Assembly (NCBI RefSeq): GCF_000002075.1
Contig: NW_004797530.1
Location: 365,336 to 429,335 of the forward strand
Reading direction: 5' to 3'
DNA: 64,000 nucleotides
Origin: Aplysia californica
Lineage: Eukaryota > Mollusca > Gastropoda > Aplysiida > Aplysiidae
The translations under genes were made by a program, and so were the position numbers. The notes beneath the pieces were generated by a model, which did no database searches, was not told where the DNA came from, and saw only the letters and a list, made by a program, of their open reading frames with translations. Within the stretch, counting starts at the first letter, position 1. Every line of letters starts with the position of its first letter. This document shows, one piece after another, positions 57,219 through 64,000 of this stretch.

Positions 57219-59043
57219 GATGTACCGGACATAGAAGATTCCCGACGTATTATATTAACAAACGATGAGGACTCTGTACCAAGTGTGAGTGAAAATCTTA
57301 CCTTGCCTTCGTCTTCCATTGAAACGCTGAAGCAGTCCTGTACAGATGTGGCAGTTTTAAGCGCAAATACAAATCTTACCCAGTCTTCAAGATCTGCTAC
57401 AGATACGTTGGAGGGTCCCCTTACAGATGTGGCAGTTTCATCATCTTCATCTGTTTTCCCGATGTTGCATTCAGTAGTGTCAACTCCTGAAGATAACAAC
57501 ATTACGACATCAAACAGATTATTTGAAGCTGAGGGCCCAAGTTTGTCCACCTGTCATTCAAGTCTTGACAAGCCTGTTTCAAACAATGAGGTTTCAACCC
57601 TGACAGGGGATCTTGGTGCTGAGTCTACAGACCAAGAGTGCAAGGATGAGGTATTTACTAAAGAGATGTTAGAAAAAACGGAGGACGGGTTCCTGTGTCA
57701 AACAATGGATGAGGTTGGAGAGCCAGACACCTTTGACTTAAATTCTTGTTTTGACTACAACTTACCCAAAGCGACGGAGTCTGAGCACTCTTCATCGGCG
57801 GAAGATAGAGATGCTGGAGAAAGGGAGCGTGACAGTCTTTCAGGCATGCATTCTGGTTGCAACACGGTTCATGAACCTTTCTGTCAACATAGTCTTGCAC
57901 TTGAATTCCCAGTTGCCAGTAAGACTAGTCCTAGTGTAGCTTCCGAACAAGAAGATGGGCAGACAGTGGCTGGGAGTAGTGGAGATCGGAATAATACAAG
58001 TAGTATAGATGATATAGAAAAAGAAGATGTTTCTATGGAAAGTTTTGACAATGCTGTTATTTGTATCCATCAAGTGAAAGAAGAGAGTACAGCTTTTCCC
58101 CAGGCTTCAAATTTTTGTAATTCCTCAGAGGGTGAGCAAATATTGGCTGGTTCTTGTTCTGTCATCAAACCTGTCAGTGACAACATCAAAGACTCTGAGC
58201 CACAGGAAACCCAGACCACAAGCTCATCCGTACAAGATAAAGAATGTGCTAGTCTATCAGAGCCAACAGCTTCCCCCAGCTTAGATCTAATTTATTCATT
58301 GGGGAACCCTCACCATAATTCATTAGCCACCGAATGGTCAGGTTCAACTTTTCAAAGCTGTGATTCAGAAGCTCTCGTCCCGAAATTAAGTGTTAGACTC
58401 TCTGAAGAATCTGCAGGCGTAGGACATGCTGTTGACATGCAAGCATTGCTTCAGAAGTCTCCACCACCTACACAGACCCATGAGATGCGGGCACATGCTA
58501 TTGGGAACATGGTGCAATCTTTTAACCAGTACAGTAGTCGTCAGACAGAAGGTCTGCCCTTTCAGGACTGCTTCTTGTCTTCATCACCTCCGCCACCACC
58601 GCCACCTCCACTGCCGCCAAAGCTTCTTCCTCTTTCTTCTCGATATTCACTCCCATCATTGCCATCTTCACCAAAGGTTGACAAGGAGGAGCAGCAGTGG
58701 TTAGGGACCCCTCTAGCCAGGCCTTCTGCCCCTGATGCAAGCAATGTACTAAAGACCTCGAAGACTAAACACATGTTGTCCGTGATGCCACAGCAGGATA
58801 CCGACAATTTGGAGCAAAAATTTAAAGTTGGTGGTGATCAAGGCATCTCTGTTGTCAGAAAGCAGTCCCCAGTTCCTTATCGGTATTATGTTGTCCACCT
58901 CAGAAGGCTGAAAAAGAAAATAATGTATTGGGAAAAAAAGAAAGTTGGGCGCTGTTTGAGCAAAAATGAAGAAAAAGAGCTGGATGTTCTGCATGCAGAG
59001 TATGAGAAGGCAAAAAAACACTGCAAGGATTATGCTACATCAG
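57219..59043 (+). CDS. Gene B exon 5, acidic disorder, polyproline and basic helical block
   Basis: Acceptor ATCCTCAG, phase 0; donor G|GTTTGT after 59043, phase 1. The 608 codons start DVPDIEDSRRIILTNDED and are mostly Ser/Glu/Thr-rich. Near 58590 there is a run of eight or more Pro (profilin or SH3/WW type ligand). The last 50 residues are compact and basic: YYVVHLRRLKKKIMYWEKK then LSKNEEKELDVLHAEYEKA, predicted helical, and look conserved compared with the rest. Unspliced, the stop is at 59049-59051. Confidence 0.85.
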
Positions 59044-60070
59044 GTTTGTAATTTCTGATTTACTTATTGAGTTGTTCACACATAGTTGTTTTTTTTTTTG
59101 GGCATGCGCAAGGGAAAAGTGAATTCTCCCTTATATCGAGAAAAAAAGTGAATACTAAATTTTACAATCTTTTTTTCATTTTGTAAAGTAATGATTGTTT
59201 TCTTTTGATTATTTCACAATAACATTTGTGATGTGGTGTGCAGCTAGGGTTAAGGGAAAGGGAGGGGAGGGGGATTTTCAAGGCTCTCCACCCTCCTGGC
59301 TTTGTACTATTCGAGATGTGGACGTCAAGTTCAGAGGTCCATCCTCATAAATGATCTTCGTGTTGAAAGAGACATTAAAATTTTTGTACACAGCACACGA
59401 GAGAAAATGCTCTCTGCTACATTTCTCGACCATACTTATTGTTTAGTTTGTCTTTTACTTTGGTTTTGATGAGAATTGTCTTTGTATGACAATTAATAAG
59501 TCATGTTTGAAGAGTATTATTGTGGAATTGTAAGTCTCAATGTTTTGAAAAGAAGATGGAAATACCATGGTTATGTAAAGCATTGTTTTGACCAAATAGG
59601 CTTGTATAAACAGAGTTAAAGGGGTACAAAGTGTCATAAGTTGGAAGTCTCTTTATATTATCTAGTCTTTCTTGTTTGACATAAAGATGATCCTGTGATC
59701 ACTCATCTGTTGTGTAACTCTTCAGATTTTTCTGGTACCCACAGATTTATGTTTACTTCCTATGAAAGTTTCTTTATTAAGTATTTTTATATATATCCAT
59801 CTGTCTCTTAGGATGAACTCTTATTTAGCTCAATGATCTAAATTATCTAAATTCCATCTTTGCGGAAGTAAAGTATGACCCCCCCCCAAAAAAAACAAAC
59901 AACAACAACAAAAATAAATAAGAAATCAAAAATCAATTTTGAGCCTGCAACCTGAGAGGTTCTGTTGTGAGGAGCTCTTTATTTTCTGTATTGTAATGCT
60001 TTGTTTTTAAATTGTGAAATTTTTATGTTATTGTTGCATTTATTATAAATTTGTCTTTGATTTATTGCAG
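59044..60070. other. Gene B intron 5, nothing recognised
   Basis: AT-rich sequence; only a C/A run near 59880-59915. Confidence 0.5.
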
Positions 60071-60184
60071 AGACTGAGGGTTCCATTAAAAATATGAGAA
60101 CAATGAAAACAGGGTGTCATCCTCTCAGACACCTCAAGTCTATCAGGACCCCAGAAAGGATCTCTTTTGACCACAGCCCAATAA
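60071..60184 (+). CDS. Gene B exon 6, short basic linker
   Basis: Acceptor TTATTGCAG; G plus AG gives Glu. Donor ATAA|GTATGA, phase 1. It encodes 38 residues (TEGSIKNMRTMKTGCHPLRH, then SIRTPERISFDHSPI) with an SPI/TPE pattern that could be phosphorylated. It rests on phase with exons 5 and 7, so confidence is moderate. Confidence 0.7.
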
Positions 60185-60576
60185 GTATGATTGTCGCCGT
60201 GTCTATACAAGTTATTTTCTCGTGTATTTCCCATTTTGTCTTTAGTGGGATTGATGGGTGGGTGTTCTAGTGCACTCTGGGGCTACCATGTTGTTGGGGA
60301 GGGGGGGGGGTGTTTCCAGTGCATCTGTTGTTCCTGTCTTGCCTATTGGTTAAATGTGACTGTGTCACAGTCTGATACAGGACTTTTAACCTCCACAGCA
60401 TTGACCTATTTTTAGGGGGCGGGATGCACATTTTAAGAGATCCTCTGCTCTGCTTTTATTTTTCTAAAGTTCAATAACTTTTGCAGCCCAAGTTATTAGT
60501 AGGGATTGCCCTGATGTTGTGATTTGTGTTCCTTCTATATCTTATTGTGTTACTATTGTTTTAATCCATCCTTGCC

Positions 60577-60785
60577 ATGGTTGGTTGGCAGGTGTTCAGT
60601 TCTGGTGTGGTTTCCTCCTTCTTTCAGGTGTTCTGGTGTGGTTTGCTCCTTCTTTATTATCAAACATCTGTCATCCTTATCTCTCCTCCTTCTTTTCCTT
60701 GTATGATACTCCTTAGCAACACCACTGTAATCATTGGGACTTATATGACCTAATTGTATTGAAAATGCTGTAAAACTATACTAAT
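60577..60785 (+). mobile_element. Second-family SINE with internal duplication
   Basis: GGTTGGTTGGCAGGTGTTC, a block GGTGTGGTTT followed by CTCCTTCTTT present twice about 35 bases apart, ATCAAACATCTGTCATCC, then a decayed tail TTATATGACCTAATTG and GCTGTAAAACT. Lies in gene B intron 6. Confidence 0.6.
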
Positions 60786-60920
60786 CTTAAGGGGAAAAAA
60801 ATTTGCCAAGATCTAGCCATTTTTATGTCAACCCACCGTAAATTTAAAAAGCTGGACATCAATTTTTAAAAAAATGTTTTGCTTCCGTTACCATTTGTTT
60901 TGAAATTTTTTCTTACCCAG

Positions 60921-63364
60921 AGCTCAAAGTGGATCCAGAACTGGCAAAGACCGACTACAGTCTTGTAGAGGTGATCACAGGTCCAGCAAGAGACCCAAGA
61001 CTGGTACCTAAATGTCTGAGGGAAGTGATGCATCGTATCAAAGGTTGGAGACGCGGGCAATACAACCAGCCGGAGGCCAGCATAAAGATTGTGAAAGTTA
61101 TCCCATCAGTTCACTCTGAGGGGGCAGTCTACACAAAGAAACCAGCGCTGTTCCCAGAGTCGAACAGTCGAGAGGGGATACCTTGTGCTAAGACAGTGGA
61201 GAAATCCATTGAATTAGATTATCCTAAGAAGACACTAACTGAACTCAAGAATTTGTGCAATTCCCCTTCGTTGGATGACCCAAAGGGGGAACATATTGCG
61301 ACAAAGTTAGGTCAGTCTCCTGGGATAGATACACCAGGACTTTGGAATCATTCCCACAAAATAACGGCAAGTGCTGAGGCAAAGGGGGAGAAAAAAATGT
61401 CTTATGGTCAAGAGTTGTTGATGCATGCTCAGACAACTGAATTGATGAATGAGAGCGAAACAAAAACCTGTATATCAGAAAACATTTTCTCAAAGAGCAG
61501 TGAATTGTTTGGTGATGGCAAGGCTTTTTCAGTGTCTCAGACAGCTGTGTTGACAGAGGAACTGCTATGTGAGAAGCCATCAAGTGAACAGCTCGAAAAG
61601 TCTTATCAGATTGTTGACCAGTTGAATGAAGAACGACTGTGCTCTGATAAAGAAATGTCTGACCAGCAGAAAGAAAGTAGATTGTTTCATTTCAACGATT
61701 CTAATCAGAATGGTCCCCTCCATTTTCAGGGTTCAGAATCAGCCATGGCACATAAAGATTCCTCAGAGCGTAGCTTGTATTTTCATAAAGACCATAGTTC
61801 TAGTGTAAAAGAGGAAGTCTATGGTAAACAAAGTGAAGACCCAGTGAATGTTACTACTACTTTTGGTGCAGAAGCTAAGGACACCCGTTCACAATCACGG
61901 TTACCGAGCTTTGAACATGAATGGTCGAGAGAACTGTATAATAATGTCTTATGGTCAGATAACTCGACGAATGATTCATTTGGGGAAACTAAAGCGCAGA
62001 GGGTTGATGAAGTACTACCTGTGTCCAATGCCAGTCCAAAAGAGCTCAGGTCGGATACTGGTGCAACATCAGAGGATGCTGATAAAACACTTGCTCAGGG
62101 CTTAGCCTTGGAGCTGGAAAAAAAACCTCATTTTGAATTTTCTGATGTGAAAGAAGTTTTTACCAAAGTGGATAGCAGTCGTATGAATTCAGGAGAAAAG
62201 GCTTCACAGTTCCCTGTCGGAGGTCACACTTCTTTAATGCATGGAAAGAGAAAATGTCCAGGTACACCTACGGAGGAGTACCTGTTGGTTTCAACAGCCA
62301 AAAGAGTATCTCCAAAGTTTATTTTGAAAGATTCTCTTGTGTCATCTTCATCAGCTAATGTGTTGCTTGATAGAGTATCTAGTGATTCAGGTTTGAAGTG
62401 GATGCACAGTTATCCTAAGGACAAAGATTTTCAAACCAGTAGTAACAGAAAAAGGAATGACAGTATTGAAGAATTGCCACTTTTGAAGTTGGACCCCACA
62501 TCTTCTAAAGTACTTCCTGAGAAGACCAGGAGTCACTCAAGGTTCACAAGCAGTCCTGAGTATGTCGAGAGCCCCTGTAATTCTGGTGTTAAGAAAGATA
62601 CAAAACATCGAATTGTGTTCAGAGATACCGAAAAGAACAGGGCACCATCAGAGTCCCTTTTGTGGAATGAAAACAGCCCACTTTCAAGGAACATAATAGT
62701 GATCAGTGATGAAAGTAGCTGTGAAAGGGCTGATCCTAGGAAGATTTCAAAGCTCAAGAAAAGGTCACGTTTCTCACCACTTAAGGATCCTGCTGAAGGT
62801 AGCAAGAAGCCACCAATAATGTCTTTATCACAATTTGAAGACTTGCCTAAACAGTCCTTCTCCCATCTCAGTAAGGACAGCAAGAGCATTGGGACAAGAC
62901 GTTTTCAAGACTATGAAGTTGATGAGTTTCCAGCAGCAGTGATGGCCAGAGAGAAAGGTCTTCAGAGCAGATCCTCTGCTGCTAGTTCAAGTTACAGTGG
63001 CGTCATAAAACCCTCAGCTGCTTGCTCCAGTGACAGGGAAGAGGTAAGACCTTCAGCCGAGCCGTGGCATCCCAGAGACGATGGTAAGCAAAGCTCTACG
63101 TACTACAGAAGCAGGAGAGAGTCGCCTGCAGGTCGTGCCACTTCTGCCAAAAGTCCAGAGTCTACCAAAGCTAAGAACAGGACAAGGGCTGCGAGTGAGG
63201 ATAAGGAACCTTCTCTTTCTGCAGCCAGGGATGGTCAAAGGGCATCGCTGTCTGGTTCCACGGACCACACAACAAGCAGTGGGGTGATAGTGCCCGCGAC
63301 AGCAGCACTAACAAATTTTAGTAAGTTTTCATGGCATAGCAGTTTAGTCCTCAATTCTGTGTAG
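60921..63364 (+). CDS. Gene B exon 7, compact start then 700-residue disordered region
   Basis: Acceptor CTTACCCAG; A plus AG gives Lys. The exon ends at 63320 with donor TTTTA|GTAAGT (phase 1) and the gene continues to the right; unspliced, the stop is at 63362-63364. The first 70 residues look folded: ELAKTDYSLVEVITGPARDP, RLVPKCLREVMHRIKGWRRG, then IKIVKVIPS. The rest is Ser/Lys/Glu-rich with no recognised domain, ending in basic Ser/Arg-rich stretches. Confidence 0.85.
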
Positions 63365-63726
63365 AATGTCTGGAATAGAATTTCAGTACTTGTATTGACA
63401 ATTGCTACTTTTTCCTCGCCTTTATTTTGTGTGTATAAATTTCATATTAATTATGGTAGAGCAGACCCATAGCTAGAATGGTGTTTCAACCAATGAAATA
63501 TTATATTATATTTGTATTATTTATATACTAGGAAAGAAATAGCTTGTAATGTATATGAATAGGATGCATGTCCACTTCAGAAGTTCTTGGTTCCAATGAA
63601 AACTAAGAGTTCAGAAAAGATATACAGTAGCATTGATCAGTGTAGTATATAGTAAAGAGATAGTGTGTTTGTGTGAGCAGCCATATTTTAGTAATGTTTT
63701 TGAAACCACACTTGCAAAGGTACCGG
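63321..63726. other. Start of gene B intron 7
   Basis: AT-rich, no feature seen; the next exon lies outside the window. Confidence 0.5.
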
Positions 63727-63925
63727 CGTCGATGGTGTAACGGTTAGGCAACTGGTGGCTGCATGCAGGAGATCCGAGTTCAATTCTCGGGTGGGGATAA
63801 TTTTTGTGGAGTATCTGTCTTTCTGCTAGGATTTTGTATCCCTCTCAGCATGGGTTTGGCCCTAACAGGCACGTGTCGGGAGCCCATCTCCTGAGTGATC
63901 TAAATTGTGGCAAATGGGGGCAATA
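63727..63925 (+). mobile_element. tRNA-derived SINE of a different family
   Basis: An A-box-like TGTAACGGTTAGGC and a B box GAGTTCAATTCTCGGG are followed by a body with GGAGTATCTGTCTTTCTGCT, GGCACGTGTCGGGAGCCC and an AATAAAATAC-rich tail. The acceptor arms do not pair, so this is not a tRNA gene. A fragment lies at 43350. Confidence 0.65.
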
Positions 63926-64000
63926 AAATACTTATATTAAAGACAATAAAATACAAATGTTTAAAAAATAGGTATGGTTTTATGTAATGTTCTTCAGCAA

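Larger units (their letters stand above)
48521..63320 (+). other. Gene B: large unrecognised gene, 5' and middle part
   Basis: Seven exons join with no phase error: about 48521 (ATG 48534)-49628, 52660/52663-52799, 54787-54939, 55621-55774, 57219-59043, 60071-60184, 60921-63320. They give at least 1959 residues from ATG 48534 and continue past the window. Order of parts: coiled coil, two small conserved-looking exons, a disordered exon with a polyproline run and a basic helical end, a short linker exon, then an 800-residue exon with a compact start and a disordered remainder. The ATG at 48534 has A at -3 and G at +4. It may be a separate gene, or the C-terminal half of a giant TASOR/TEX15-like protein encoded with gene A. 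Confidence 0.75.

Noticed and set aside
58522-58807. Minus-strand frames over the polyproline region
   Set aside because: Shadow of gene B exon 5 on the opposite strand.
1-64000. Retroviral or LTR elements, CRISPR arrays, bacterial operons
   Set aside because: No long terminal repeats, gag/pol/env similarity, spacer arrays or operon layout seen.

Overview
This is eukaryotic genomic DNA, most likely from a mollusc and probably a gastropod. The call rests on split genes with consensus GT/AG introns, AT-rich introns, runs of AGATCT palindromes, mollusc-like tRNA-derived SINEs and many short DNA transposons; the species cannot be fixed. There is one assembly gap (30360-31341). No operons, rRNA genes, true tRNA genes or CRISPR arrays are visible. 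All supported coding sequence is on the + strand and is either one giant gene or two adjacent genes.

Gene A (5922 to 19274, very probably on to 36849) is a TASOR-family gene. Eleven small exons plus one 2.3-kb exon join with matching codon phases. They encode a short basic N-terminus, a DUF3715 (TASOR-type pseudo-PARP) domain, a SPOC-like region and a long disordered Ser/Pro-rich tail. A 4.1-kb exon at 32747/32754-36849 continues the frame, but the join across a 13.5-kb intron with a sequence gap is not certain. In vertebrates TASOR is the scaffold of the HUSH complex, which silences retroelements with MPP8 and periphilin; the same role here is inference.

Gene B (from about 48521, with a well-placed ATG at 48534, to beyond the window end) has seven visible exons at 48521/48534-49628, 52660/52663-52799, 54787-54939, 55621-55774, 57219-59043, 60071-60184 and 60921-63320. 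They splice in phase into at least 1959 residues and continue to the right. I recognise no family. It has an N-terminal coiled coil, disordered regions, a polyproline tract and two compact basic blocks. It may be a separate gene, with a candidate GC-box/CCAAT promoter near 46.7-46.95 kb, or the C-terminal part of gene A.

The rest is intronic or intergenic DNA full of transposable elements: a 2.2-kb hAT-like element holding a SINE (2389-4628), three TTAA-flanked piggyBac-like elements (6810-7458, 15361-16465, 22983-23223), a pogo-like MITE split by a SINE (19388-20085) and a second copy (27045-27187), a 1.6-kb element with CAAAGAG ends (22036-23623), an RTE-type LINE 3' fragment (26464-26900), a 1.76-kb hAT element with perfect 8-bp target duplication (39923-41678), a 1.6-kb pogo-like element (49744-51348), several SINEs sharing one hairpin 3' tail, and an interstitial telomere-like tract (51740-51835). 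A silencing-complex gene sitting among such elements is the most interesting aspect of the window.
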